Of a stretch of 64,000 nt of DNA, positions 44,717 through 52,138 are shown piece by piece. The notes below the pieces were generated by a model. That model searched no databases and was not told where the DNA came from. It saw only the letters and a program-made list of their open reading frames with translations. The DNA lies in the NCBI GenBank assembly GCA_001899255.1, contig MKVX01000011.1:124001-188000 (forward strand). The letters run 5' to 3'. Position 1 is the stretch's first letter; the number at the start of each line of letters is the position of its first letter. Source of the DNA: Rhizobiales bacterium 62-47. GTDB lineage: Bacteria; Pseudomonadota; Alphaproteobacteria; Rhizobiales; Xanthobacteraceae. A program made the translations under genes and the position numbers.

Positions 44717-45073
44717 TCATGGCGATGCCAGCCTCAACGTGAACTGATGATCATTGCGGCGAAAGCGGTCCATAAAATCATCGAGTGTTGATGAGATATC
44801 TTCGTTGGCCAAATCGGCGCGGCGTTCGATTTCCAGCGCCACATCCTCGGAGACATCCCGCGACCAATGCTCGGCGGTATTGAAGGCCACCACGCGGTTC
44901 GGGTCGCTGTAGTGGCCGGTCATCAGATCGCTGATGACCGTCTCAAGATCAGCGTGCCCGGCGTCGGTTTCGCGCCACACACAGCCATTTCGGCCAAGGC
45001 AATCGAGCACAAGGTAAACCGTTTGATCGTTGCCGTCTGCCGGGACGATCGAAGGGGTCCATGGCTTACGCAT
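44717..45073 (-). CDS. Conserved hypothetical protein
   Basis: A 118-residue acidic protein (CLGRNGCVWRETDAGHADLE, then VVAFNTAEHWSRDVSEDVAL). A second copy covering its first 97 residues lies at 62688-62985. Function unknown. It sits 60 bp downstream of the Ku operon on the same strand and could belong to it. Confidence 0.7.
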   Translation of the reverse strand: MRKPWTPSIVPADGNDQTVYLVLDCLGRNGCVWRETDAGHADLETVISDLMTGHYSDPNRVVAFNTAEHWSRDVSEDVALEIERRADLANEDISSTLDDFMDRFRRNDHQFTLRLASP

Positions 45074-45136
45074 AAACGTTACTCCTACGCGGCCGAAACT
45101 CTAACTTCGGCAGGATGAGTAAGTTCCAGCGGTAAC

Positions 45137-45373
45137 TCAATCGGCGTTCGGCAACCGCCGCATGGTGAACTCGATTTGACCATCCGGTAATTCGCGCCAG
45201 CTCTCAACTTGCGTCATGTAGGCTGCAGCCGGATAGCGGTCGAGTAGCTCCCTTGCCTTTTGCCGCGCCTCTTCGAGCGGCAGTGTGAAGGTCTCACGAC
45301 TGAAGCCGTCACCGAGTTTCTGCCGATAGCGTCGGCCGCGCATCCTGTCAGCCAGACCACGAGGGCGTTTCAT
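45137..45373 (-). CDS. Small protein of the Ku operon (78 residues)
   Basis: Reads DGFSRETFTLPLEEARQKAR, then LLDRYPAAAYMTQVESWREL. A mixed helical/beta protein without known function that regularly accompanies Ku genes in this group. It overlaps the 82-residue gene upstream by 4 bp (ATGA). A diverged paralogue is at 33174-33449. Confidence 0.75.
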   Translation of the reverse strand: MKRPRGLADRMRGRRYRQKLGDGFSRETFTLPLEEARQKARELLDRYPAAAYMTQVESWRELPDGQIEFTMRRLPNAD

Positions 45374-45618
45374 TGGTTGCCACCATGGCGCGGCCGTCGG
45401 GCGCGACGCGGATGGGGCTTCGGCGGTGCGGAAGCACGCTCAGCCGCCTTGACGCTTTTCCGTAAAGCATCCTTGAGATCGATCGGCACGTTATGTTTCT
45501 TGAGCAGATCGGCGAAAGCCTCGTCGGCAAGCTCCTGAAACGTCGCCATGCGATTGCGGCCAAGCTCCTGCAGCCGGTGCAGCGTATCGTCATCGAGTGC
45601 GACCAGCTTCCCGGCCAT
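45370..45618 (-). CDS. Small protein of the Ku operon (82 residues), ribbon-helix-helix-like
   Basis: MAGKLVALDDDTLHRLQELG, then RNRMATFQELADEAFADLLK is a pattern of short beta strand plus two helices, which resembles small DNA-binding antitoxin-like proteins; the tail (APPKPHPRRARRPRHGGNQ) is strongly basic. DNA binding is therefore plausible (inference). It lies 3 bp after the Ku stop and overlaps the next gene, so it is co-translated with Ku. A broken copy is at 33471-33690. Confidence 0.75.
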   Translation of the reverse strand: MAGKLVALDDDTLHRLQELGRNRMATFQELADEAFADLLKKHNVPIDLKDALRKSVKAAERASAPPKPHPRRARRPRHGGNQ

Positions 45619-45621
45619 GGC

Positions 45622-46557
45622 CTATCCCGCCTTCCGCTGCCGCCCGGTGGACTTACCCGGCTTTTTGGCCTGATCCTTCGCAGCACTGCCTGAGCCCGCG
45701 ATCGGCAACAGCATCTCCTTTTGGCCCGGCGCGGTTTTGCGGCGTTTACCCTTGGCGGCTTTTGGCGGCGCGGCGCCCTTCCTCTCCCCCGCAAGACTGC
45801 GCTTAAGTGCATCCATCAAATCGACTACGTTGTCGCCGCGCGGTCGCGGTTTGGCAGCGATGGTGCGGCCGTTGCGCTTCTGATTGATTAACTCGGTCAA
45901 GGCCGTCTCATATCGATCTTCGAACTTGCCGGGCTCAAAGTCGGCGGTCTTCTGCTGGACGATATGCTTGGCCAGATCGAGCATGTCCTTGGTGATCTTC
46001 ACATCCCGAATATCGTCGAAGTATTCGCCCTGATCGCGCACCTCGTAGGGATAGCGCAGCAGCGTGCCCATGAGGCCCTTGTCGAGCGGTTCAAGTGCGA
46101 TGATGTGCTCACGATTGGTCAGCACAAGCCTACCGATCGCCACCATGTTCATGCTGCGGATGGTCTCGCGGATCACCGCATAAGCATCGTGGCCCACCTT
46201 GCCGTCGGGCGTCAGGTAGTATGGCCGGATCAGGTAGCGCGGATCGATTTCGGATTTCGGGACGAATTCGTCGATGTCGATAGTGCGCGTGCTTTCAAGC
46301 GCGATGCCTTCAAGATCGTCTTTTCCGATCTCGATATAGGTATCCGTATCGACCTTGTAGCCCTTCATGATGTCGTCGGCGTCAACCTCGTCGCCGGTCT
46401 CGGCATCGACCTTGAGGTATTTGATGCGGTGGCCGGTTTTCCGGTTGATCTGATTGAAAGTGATCTTTTCCGCATCGGACGTCGCCGGATACAGAGCGAC
46501 CGGACAACTAACGAGGGACAGACGCAGGTAGCCCTTCCAATTGGCGCGCGGGGCCAT
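45622..46557 (-). CDS. ku: Ku protein for non-homologous end joining
   Basis: Bacterial Ku forms a ring on broken DNA ends and recruits ligase D. The 311-residue product starts MAPRANWKGYLRLSLVSCPV, continues with FNQINRKTGHRIKYLKVDAE and HIIALEPLDKGLMGTLLRYP, and ends in a Lys-rich tail typical of Ku proteins. ATG 46557 has CGGAG six bases upstream and gives the family start; a much longer open frame before it is spurious. No ligD is in the window, although it often lies near ku. A second, truncated copy lies at 33691-34006. Confidence 0.93.
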   Translation of the reverse strand: MAPRANWKGYLRLSLVSCPVALYPATSDAEKITFNQINRKTGHRIKYLKVDAETGDEVDADDIMKGYKVDTDTYIEIGKDDLEGIALESTRTIDIDEFVPKSEIDPRYLIRPYYLTPDGKVGHDAYAVIRETIRSMNMVAIGRLVLTNREHIIALEPLDKGLMGTLLRYPYEVRDQGEYFDDIRDVKITKDMLDLAKHIVQQKTADFEPGKFEDRYETALTELINQKRNGRTIAAKPRPRGDNVVDLMDALKRSLAGERKGAAPPKAAKGKRRKTAPGQKEMLLPIAGSGSAAKDQAKKPGKSTGRQRKAG

Positions 46558-46699
46558 GGGGTACTCCGGGAACGCAACACTACCGGATTCAAGTTCGACA
46601 AGCGCGCTTTGTTCCCCGCCGACATAAACCGTGAACGGTGCCGTCGGAACGCGGCGAGAAACATCCTGTTGATGAGAAGAATATCTGCAGGAGGATAAA

Positions 46700-47014
46700 A
46701 TGCGAAGTACACCTTTCATTGTTATCGGATGCATAGCGATCGCTTTGAATGCAGGTATTGCGGAAGCTGGGCCCTGCAACGCCACTACCGCCAAGGATGC
46801 AGGCTCTGGACCGACCCCCGGCCACACCGGACAGATGACGACGGGCTCGGCATCAACGCCCGAGCACCCACCAACCAGCACCATGAACCGCGCTACAGCA
46901 GGCGGAGCCACCTCCCCGCAAGACGTACAAAAGCAGACGGAAGGGCAACCTACTGCTGCTCAGCAGGCGGAGGGCGCAAAGGGGGCAACCACAAAGGCTG
47001 ATGATGGTTGTTGA
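46700..47014 (+). CDS. Small exported Thr/Gln-rich protein
   Basis: A 104-residue protein with a signal peptide (MRSTPFIVIGCIAIALNAGI, cleavage after AEA), then a Thr, Ser, Gly and Gln-rich mature part (TPGHTGQMTTGSASTPEHPP). AGGAGG lies six bases before the ATG. Likely periplasmic and disordered. Divergent from ku. Confidence 0.7.
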   Translation: MRSTPFIVIGCIAIALNAGIAEAGPCNATTAKDAGSGPTPGHTGQMTTGSASTPEHPPTSTMNRATAGGATSPQDVQKQTEGQPTAAQQAEGAKGATTKADDGC

Positions 47015-47127
47015 ACATGCGAAAAGTCCGGACCTTGCGGCCGGGGCTACCGTGTCGTTGGCGAAGGACATCCGCCCGCAATCAAACGATTAAGTTGATT
47101 TTGGACATCCGCGGAACGCAAGGCGCG

Positions 47128-47241
47128 TCACCAGACAAAATACCGAATGGCGAAATAGGTCGCCCCGAATACGATGAGGGTCACACCAATGGCGAACAGC
47201 GCGCGTCCGATTTCAAGGCGGGCGTATGGTCGATCACTCAT
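47128..47241 (-). CDS. 37-residue single-helix protein
   Basis: Reads MSDRPYARLEIGRALFAIGV, then TLIVFGATYFAIRYFVW: an amphipathic start and one membrane helix. It lies 91 bp downstream of a pair of coupled small genes on the same strand. No strong ribosome site. Family unknown. Confidence 0.5.
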   Translation of the reverse strand: MSDRPYARLEIGRALFAIGVTLIVFGATYFAIRYFVW

Positions 47242-47332
47242 GTCGCGCTCTTTCGCCTTGTTCCTGACCACTCACATTCTGTCTATCTACTTTTTCGATC
47301 GACTACGAACGATAAACTTTTCACCGACCGAT

Positions 47333-47494
47333 CTAACGCGGGGTCCGGTCCGATCGGCTAGCCATCGAGCGAAGTGTGCTTTCCAAGCTCGACTCCGGCA
47401 GCGACGGTGAGGGTTCAACATAGCTAGCGCTAAACCACAGACCGATAGCCAATAGCGAACCTACGACCGCGAAGTATCTTGCGAGGGGCATCAT
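47333..47494 (-). CDS. 53-residue membrane-anchored protein
   Basis: Reads MMPLARYFAVVGSLLAIGLW, then FSASYVEPSPSLPESSLEST: one N-terminal helix and a periplasmic-type Ser/Pro tail. The same layout occurs in many short rhizobial proteins. The start overlaps the stop of the gene upstream (TGATG), supporting coupled translation. Confidence 0.55.
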   Translation of the reverse strand: MMPLARYFAVVGSLLAIGLWFSASYVEPSPSLPESSLESTLRSMASRSDRTPR

Positions 47495-47706
47495 CACTTC
47501 CAACGGCGCGAGGGCGCTTTGCGCAGCGGGAGCGCGGTCGTCCGCCGTAAGTAACGTAGCCCCGCGATGGTCAGGTCGTGCTCATCGCTCTCGGGTTGCT
47601 TGGCGAGAAATTTAGCGAGATCGGCTCGGACGCTGGCCGTCTGCGATGCGGTTAACGGGCGCATCATGCAGAAAGTTTCCATCACTTTTTCGATTGCCGT
47701 CTGCAT
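47494..47706 (-). CDS. 70-residue helical hypothetical protein
   Basis: Reads MQTAIEKVMETFCMMRPLTA, then SQTASVRADLAKFLAKQPES, with a basic tail. AAGGAGG lies seven bases before the ATG at 47706, which decides the start over one 36 bp upstream. It is the first gene of a probable three-gene unit of tiny genes. Confidence 0.65.
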   Translation of the reverse strand: MQTAIEKVMETFCMMRPLTASQTASVRADLAKFLAKQPESDEHDLTIAGLRYLRRTTALPLRKAPSRRWK

Positions 47707-47865
47707 ATGCACGCCTCCTTGCACGCAGAATACAACTCGCATTGGTCGAAAAAGTTGCAGGGCTGGAACGTTCGCTCATTGTGATCATTAACTCGTGCAC
47801 CGCTAAAAGTATCGGTTGTGCCGGGTGACACTCCCCCCAAGAGTGTTGCCCGGTTTTCTTCTGAG

Positions 47866-48606
47866 CTAATCGAGCGGCCGATCGTCATCGGTTGACGGCT
47901 CAGCTTGGAGCGAGGCGATATCGCCGCCGCCGTATTCATCTTCGGGTGGCGGCAGATCATCGCCGTCTTTCTTGTCGGTGCCGCGCGCCACGATCATCAA
48001 TTCATCATCCGGCCATGGCTGCTGCAGCTTCAACGCGTCCGGCGCATCGGCCGTGAGCCAGGTTTCCCAATCGTCCTCCATCAAGATCACCGGCATCGCC
48101 TTCGGATGGACCGGTTTGACGACGGCATTCGGCTCGGTGGTGAGAAACGAAAACAGCAGATGGTCGCCTTGGACCGGCTTGGACTTGGTGCCGCGCGCAC
48201 CGGTCCACGGTCGCCACAGCCCTGCGAAGGTAAACAGCAGGCGCGATCGATCAAGCGCAAACCAGACGATATCTTTTTTGCCGGTCGCCGGATCGGGTCG
48301 CGGCGCGTATTCCGCAAAGCTGGTCGCAGGCACCAAGCATCGATACTGCGGTTTCATCCATGATCGCCAGAATGGGCTCGACACGTTCCGGATATTGGTC
48401 ACCGGCAGATAGCCCTTCGGTGGCGGCGGGAAGCCCCAGCGCATCATCGTCAGTTCGCGCTCGCCACCCGCCGCGTGGATCACCGGCGCTTCATTGTCCG
48501 GAAAGATCGCCGGGAACGATGGCAGATTGCCGGTGTCGTCCCGCGTGACCTTGAAGAGGCGGCGAATGGCGTCCTGATTTTTGGTCATCGAATAGAGGTT
48601 GCACAT
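47866..48606 (-). CDS. SRAP family protein (YedK/HMCES type)
   Basis: A 246-residue protein that, by family knowledge, forms a covalent link to abasic sites in single-stranded DNA through Cys2. The start MCNLYSMTKNQDAIRRLFKV gives Cys2 after removal of Met. The later motifs RCLVPATSFAEYAP and NAVVKPVHPKAMPVILMEDD carry the expected Glu and His. The acidic C-terminus (PPPEDEYGGGDIASLQAEPS) is an extension. With Ku nearby, this area has a DNA-damage theme. A broken paralogue is at 26009-26760. Confidence 0.92.
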   Translation of the reverse strand: MCNLYSMTKNQDAIRRLFKVTRDDTGNLPSFPAIFPDNEAPVIHAAGGERELTMMRWGFPPPPKGYLPVTNIRNVSSPFWRSWMKPQYRCLVPATSFAEYAPRPDPATGKKDIVWFALDRSRLLFTFAGLWRPWTGARGTKSKPVQGDHLLFSFLTTEPNAVVKPVHPKAMPVILMEDDWETWLTADAPDALKLQQPWPDDELMIVARGTDKKDGDDLPPPEDEYGGGDIASLQAEPSTDDDRPLD

Positions 48607-48631
48607 GGCTCACCTGCCCCTCGTAGCGTTA

Positions 48632-48838
48632 TCAACGCCATCGCTTCGACCTGGTGTGCCAATGCGGCTCAATACTGACTGATCCGACCGCGCCACATGC
48701 CTCGCAAATCAGACGCTGACCAATGTCGGTCCACGTTCGGTCCTGCGGGAGATCGACAAGCTCAGCCTTGGCATAGTGTCCGCAGCCGCCCGCGATGCAG
48801 TGAAGGCCGACCGTAACGAGGCCCCATTCAATCCACAA
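48632..48838 (-). CDS. Small Cys-rich (zinc-ribbon-like) protein
   Basis: A 68-residue frame from TTG 48838. GLHCIAGGCGHYAKAELVDL and RLICEACGAVGSVSIEPHWH carry four Cys and several His, fitting a zinc ribbon (inference). It lies downstream of the SRAP gene's start on the same strand, 26 bp away. A further similar stretch upstream (RFLGLHPFRAIPVAILTSRG) is in another frame because of a one-base difference between the two copies near 48880. The second copy is at 11788-11982. Confidence 0.55.
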   Translation of the reverse strand: MWIEWGLVTVGLHCIAGGCGHYAKAELVDLPQDRTWTDIGQRLICEACGAVGSVSIEPHWHTRSKRWR

Positions 48839-49001
48839 AGCAGGCCCGCCGGGCTGATACCGTTGACCCCAATTCCCGGCTGCTTGCGCGTTCGTATCGT
48901 ACCACGCGACGTCAGGATCGCGACCGGGATGGCGCGAAACGGATGCAATCCAAGAAAGCGGACCGGGGCGTGATGGACCATCATCCGATCATCAAAGCCC
49001 A

Positions 49002-49373
49002 AGTCAACCAGCTCAGAAATTCCTCAATTAAGAAGCAATGAAACGAGTTTCGGAAAAAACGTCGCGGTGCAGACAGCAATTGTGACACGTTATCCGTCAC
49101 ACCTGCTCAATCCGCGCGGTTAGCCGCCGCATGTGAACTCGATTTTGACCGTCCGGCAATCCGTTGGCGAGGTACATCCGCCCGCTTGTTTAGGTCGCCC
49201 CGTTTTCTGTCCGCCAGCTCGTGCTCTAGCTTCGATGATCAGCGTCGCCAGAGGCGTGTCGCGAGTCGGCGGATGACCTTGCATGAAAAAGTCCCGCCAT
49301 CACTGGCGGGACTTTGCAGCAGTCAGTACATCCGTGATCTGCCGCGTCGCTCATCTGATGAGCGACATTTTAC
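49002..49373. other. Gene-free stretch except for a terminator
   Basis: No supported gene. A 60-base tract near 49120-49180 resembles the end of the 78-residue Ku-operon gene (AACTCGATTTTGACCGTCCG), suggesting another decayed copy. Confidence 0.4.
49288..49315 (-). terminator. Strong rho-independent terminator
   Basis: Twelve-base perfect arms AAAGTCCCGCCA/TGGCGGGACTTT around a 4-base loop, with TTTTTC next on the minus strand. It closes the two-gene unit at 49374-49833. Confidence 0.9.
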
Positions 49374-49673
49374 TCATGGCACGCGATCATTGGCAACGAT
49401 GCCGCCTTCGCACTCTAGGCGCGCAATCTGCGCTGCCTCGATGTCGCTAAACTTCAAGCGCACACCACACCCTGACCCGTTCTCGGGAATGAAGAATGCC
49501 CCAAGCTCTTCCAGAGCGTTCCTGATCTCCTCAATCTCATACATCTTCGGGCGCCCTGTCATATTCTCAAAGTGTTCGATGACGCGAAGATCGACTCCTG
49601 AACGCCTCGAAAGCATTGGGCGCGAGATTTCCACGAGCGCGCGAGCCGCGCGGCACTGCGATCCACTAATCAT
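49374..49673 (-). CDS. Xre-family transcriptional regulator
   Basis: A 99-residue helix-turn-helix protein (SGSQCRAARALVEISRPMLS, then RSGVDLRVIEHFENMTGRPK) with the common C-terminal extension IRNALEELGAFFIPENGSGC, then GVRLKFSD. This short type is frequent in rhizobia; its targets are unknown. AGGAG lies seven bases before the ATG and overlaps the stop of the 49-residue gene upstream. Confidence 0.82.
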   Translation of the reverse strand: MISGSQCRAARALVEISRPMLSRRSGVDLRVIEHFENMTGRPKMYEIEEIRNALEELGAFFIPENGSGCGVRLKFSDIEAAQIARLECEGGIVANDRVP

Positions 49674-49683
49674 GATTTAACTC

Positions 49684-49833
49684 CTAGTAATACGGTGGCT
49701 CACGGCGCGACCGTGACGTCAAGCGATATGGGCGCGCGCGCCGAAGATCATCGGGGTCGTAGAACCATATAAAGGCCGCCCAAGCTAGGAGGATTGCGCC
49801 CACGCTGATCAACATCATCACTACACCTCGCAT
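49684..49833 (-). CDS. 49-residue membrane protein coupled to the Xre regulator
   Basis: Reads MRGVVMMLISVGAILLAWAA, then FIWFYDPDDLRRARPYRLTS: one membrane helix and a basic, Arg-rich cytoplasmic tail. Its stop codon TAG is part of the ribosome site of the regulator gene 11 bp downstream, which suggests one transcript. Family unknown. Confidence 0.5.
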   Translation of the reverse strand: MRGVVMMLISVGAILLAWAAFIWFYDPDDLRRARPYRLTSRSRREPPYY

Positions 49834-50000
49834 GATCTTGCGCCGTATCGACGCTAACAAGCATCGTGACAGCGTTCGTCTTCTCGGAGCTATGGATTAT
49901 GCTCTATGTCTTCGGCTAGTCGACAGTCGCTGGAAGATAAGGGCTAGAGCATGAATAGTATCTAGTAACGAAACGTCACAACTCAAGCGGCTGCGGCAAT

Positions 50001-50168
50001 ATGTGCTGGCAGCAAGCGTTGTTCTTTCCGCGCGGCATCTTTAATCGCGTCGGTGTAAAGCGCGAGTCGATCCATTGTTGCGACCCGCACGCCTATGATC
50101 CGGCAGACTGCCCCGAATGCGGCAAGGCGCACCTGATCAGCAAGCTAACCGGCAAGCGACTTGGATAA
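50001..50168 (+). CDS. 55-residue Cys-containing hypothetical protein
   Basis: Frame with HCCDPHAYDPADCPECGKAH, then LISKLTGKRLG. Four Cys and two His fit a small zinc site. No clear ribosome site. A decayed relative (CCDPYAYDPVQCPETTG) is at about 12345-12455, inside the collinear duplicate. Confidence 0.4.
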   Translation: MCWQQALFFPRGIFNRVGVKRESIHCCDPHAYDPADCPECGKAHLISKLTGKRLG

Positions 50169-50232
50169 AAGACGTGAACATTTTCTAGCGACTACGAAGT
50201 ATCGCTGCGCGGGACAGCGGCGCGCTTTCCGG

Positions 50233-50582
50233 CTAGTCCACCGCCTCATATGAACTCGGCATTTTTTGCGTCCGCGGATCAACGTCCTCTTGCAGCGTCA
50301 GAGCGCGTCGAATCTCCTTTAGACTAACAAAGCGCGCGTCCAGCACCGGACCGTTCCGCCCCGTGGTGAGGCATGTGCGGCGCACCGCTCCGTTCCGCGT
50401 CAAGATCAACATGAACATTTTCGGAACGGGGCGGCCCCAACTTCAAGACGCGCTCCGCCTGATGAGATATCGAGGACCATACACTCCAGCCATGGGCCGT
50501 TAGGCTGAAGAACGACGAAGGCCGGTCGGCGAAAATCCATCCGTTCGTATTCACGCCCGCCCTGATCTTTCGATTTCCGCAT
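50233..50582 (-). pseudogene. PilZ-domain gene with a frameshift
   Basis: PilZ domains bind cyclic di-GMP. The first frame has GGREYERMDFRRPAFVVL, with the RxxxR-type start, and MVLDISSGGARLEVGA, with the DxSxxG motif. It then leaves the frame near 50435. The second frame continues VPKMFMLILTRNGAVRRTCL, then LDARFVSLKEIRRAL, to the stop at 50233. One base gained or lost explains the break. A smaller remnant of the same gene lies at 38562-38668. Confidence 0.7.
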
Positions 50583-50688
50583 CGCGATATCCTACCACTG
50601 AGGTAACCGCGCAGCCTTGCTGCAGAGTTAGAAAAACCCATCCAATTGGACAGGTCCGGCGGTGGTGGTTTGTCGCGGCCAAGAAAAG

Positions 50689-50714
50689 GGCCTCAGCGGA
50701 TTATGCTGAGGCCC
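50689..50714 (-). terminator. Hairpin terminator, second copy
   Basis: GGGCCTCAGC ... GCTGAGGCCC, then CTTTTCTTGG on the minus strand. It closes the repeat-protein gene at 50733 and is a sister of the hairpin at 12499-12523. Confidence 0.75.
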
Positions 50715-50732
50715 GCTGCGGCGCTAAAGTAT

Positions 50733-50984
50733 TTAGCGCGTCTTGATGCCGGACTTGGTGTCGTCGGCGTGACCGGGCGCATAGCCCGACGCCCCAGTCG
50801 TCCCTTTGACGGAACCCTTCTTCTGCATCTTTTGTCCGGGCGCGTACCCTGACGCGCCGGTTGTTCCCTTCACACTGCCTTTCTCTTGCATTCGTTGACC
50901 CGGCGCAGTGGTCTGTTGTGCCATGGCGGGAACGGCGAAAAGCATGGCCGCAGTGGCCAAGAGGGCTAGGGCTGATTTCATCAT
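50733..50984 (-). CDS. Exported protein with 20-residue repeats
   Basis: An 83-residue protein: signal peptide (MMKSALALLATAAMLFAVPA, cleavage after AMA), then about two and a half repeats of APGQxMQxKGSVKGTTGASGY. The last unit ends APGHADDTKSGIKTR. GGAGCG lies 4-9 bases before the first ATG. Function unknown; likely periplasmic. The tail of a lost paralogue is fused to a cytochrome c at 12543. Confidence 0.75.
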   Translation of the reverse strand: MMKSALALLATAAMLFAVPAMAQQTTAPGQRMQEKGSVKGTTGASGYAPGQKMQKKGSVKGTTGASGYAPGHADDTKSGIKTR

Positions 50985-51087
50985 TTGACGCTCCTTCGTT
51001 GCTGACATTGGCCAACGTATGAAATCTTATGAAGTTTCCGTGCGGAACCAATCCTGATTGCAGAAAGACAATCATCGAAAAAAATTG

Positions 51088-51113
51088 CCGCCCAGAACTG
51101 ATTCTGGGCGGCC
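51088..51113 (-). terminator. Rho-independent terminator
   Basis: Arms GCCGCCCAGAA/TTCTGGGCGGC around a 4-base loop; on the minus strand followed by AATTTTTTTCG. It ends the 51160-51387 gene. Confidence 0.9.
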
Positions 51114-51159
51114 CTTCCGATCGGCATCCTAACGACGGACTGCAAACGTCTCGAAGCGA

Positions 51160-51387
51160 TCACTGCTCGGTGCAAACTTTGGTGGTCTTTATGCCAGCTT
51201 CGGCTTCGCTCTTCGTCTTGAAAACGGTGTCGCCAACAACCGTGGTCGTGGTTGTCGTCGGCTTGGTTTCAACAACCGTGCACTTCTTCGTCGTTGTATC
51301 TCGAACGATGTAATATTCCGCAGCGCTAGCAGCCTGCATACCGAGAGCGAACACGGCGAGGGAACCACAAACGATAAGCTTCTTCAT
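51160..51387 (-). CDS. Small exported Thr-rich protein
   Basis: A 75-residue protein with a signal peptide (MKKLIVCGSLAVFALGMQAA, cleavage after ASA) and the mature sequence EYYIVRDTTTKKCTVVETKP, a Thr-rich stretch and a C-terminal Cys (TTKVCTEQ). The two Cys may pair. AAGGGAGG lies seven bases before the ATG. Widespread in Bradyrhizobium-like genomes, function unknown. Confidence 0.8.
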   Translation of the reverse strand: MKKLIVCGSLAVFALGMQAASAAEYYIVRDTTTKKCTVVETKPTTTTTTVVGDTVFKTKSEAEAGIKTTKVCTEQ

Positions 51388-51617
51388 ACTGACCTCCCTT
51401 GTTTAACTAGCTAAAGCCAACCCTGCGAAAACCAGAAGGTTCCGAACACGGTGGTGACACGATTGACGCAATGCAGTGCTGGGCCGCCCCTTGCGCTCGA
51501 TGTCAATTCAGACTCTCGCCCCGTGTCCAACCGCAAGCGCGTCAAACTTGCGCTCGGTGTCAAGCGTCTAGCTCACTTGCATTCCGATGAAAGTAAAGGC
51601 TGCGGCTCAGCCATAAT

Positions 51618-51908
51618 TTGAATTCCCATAATCCTAGAATGCGACTTGCGGCGCTCTCCCGGTTGTGCCAGTCGTCGCGGGCTGATGATCCTCAATCGGA
51701 GTGGACCGACGTCATGCCGCAGCTCTCGCCCATCACCGAGGACGCCGTTCTAGCGCTTTGCCGCATTCACGATAAACAGGGCATCGAGGCGTTCGACGCC
51801 GCCGCCCGCAACCTTTTCATGTCGGTCGGGAGTTTGATTGGCCATGTCGCGGGACCAAATCGCCTCGTGGACTTGATCTGTATCATCGCGCCCGACCCCG
51901 TGAATTAA
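51618..51908 (+). CDS. Hypothetical protein
   Basis: A 96-residue frame. The second part looks best (MPQLSPITEDAVLALCRIHD, then GSLIGHVAGPNRLVDLICII); a start at its ATG (51711) is possible. No family recognised. Confidence 0.45.
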   Translation: MNSHNPRMRLAALSRLCQSSRADDPQSEWTDVMPQLSPITEDAVLALCRIHDKQGIEAFDAAARNLFMSVGSLIGHVAGPNRLVDLICIIAPDPVN

Positions 51909-51925
51909 CGACCCAGCAGTGGCGC

Positions 51926-52138
51926 TCAGCGGCGCGCTTGGACGGTGCGACCGGCACGTCCCCCTATCCGATCGCACGGTAGGCTGCCGCTGGACGGGCT
52001 TCTCTTCAAGACCACGGGACGGAAATCACGGAGCAACTCGATGAGCAATTGCAATTGACGCTCCGCTGCCGTCAACTCATCGATGCGCCGCTCTAACCGG
52101 AGGATCTCTTTGAGCTCTAGCGAGCTCCCGATAGGCAT
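51926..52138 (-). CDS. Small coiled-coil hypothetical protein
   Basis: A 70-residue frame from ATG 52138 (MPIGSSLELKEILRLERRID, then ELTAAERQLQLLIELLRDFR). The heptad-like Leu spacing suggests a short coiled coil; the tail is basic. It faces the 51618 gene tail to tail. Family unknown. Confidence 0.5.
   Translation of the reverse strand: MPIGSSLELKEILRLERRIDELTAAERQLQLLIELLRDFRPVVLKRSPSSGSLPCDRIGGRAGRTVQARR

Noticed and set aside
46558-46911. Long N-terminal extension of Ku
   Set aside because: The family begins at MAPRANWKG; the extension overlaps the divergent exported-protein gene at 46700.
50575-50615. CCTCAGTGGTAGGAT on the minus strand, like a tRNA D-arm
   Set aside because: The D-stem does not pair and no further arms follow; it lies directly before the PilZ start.
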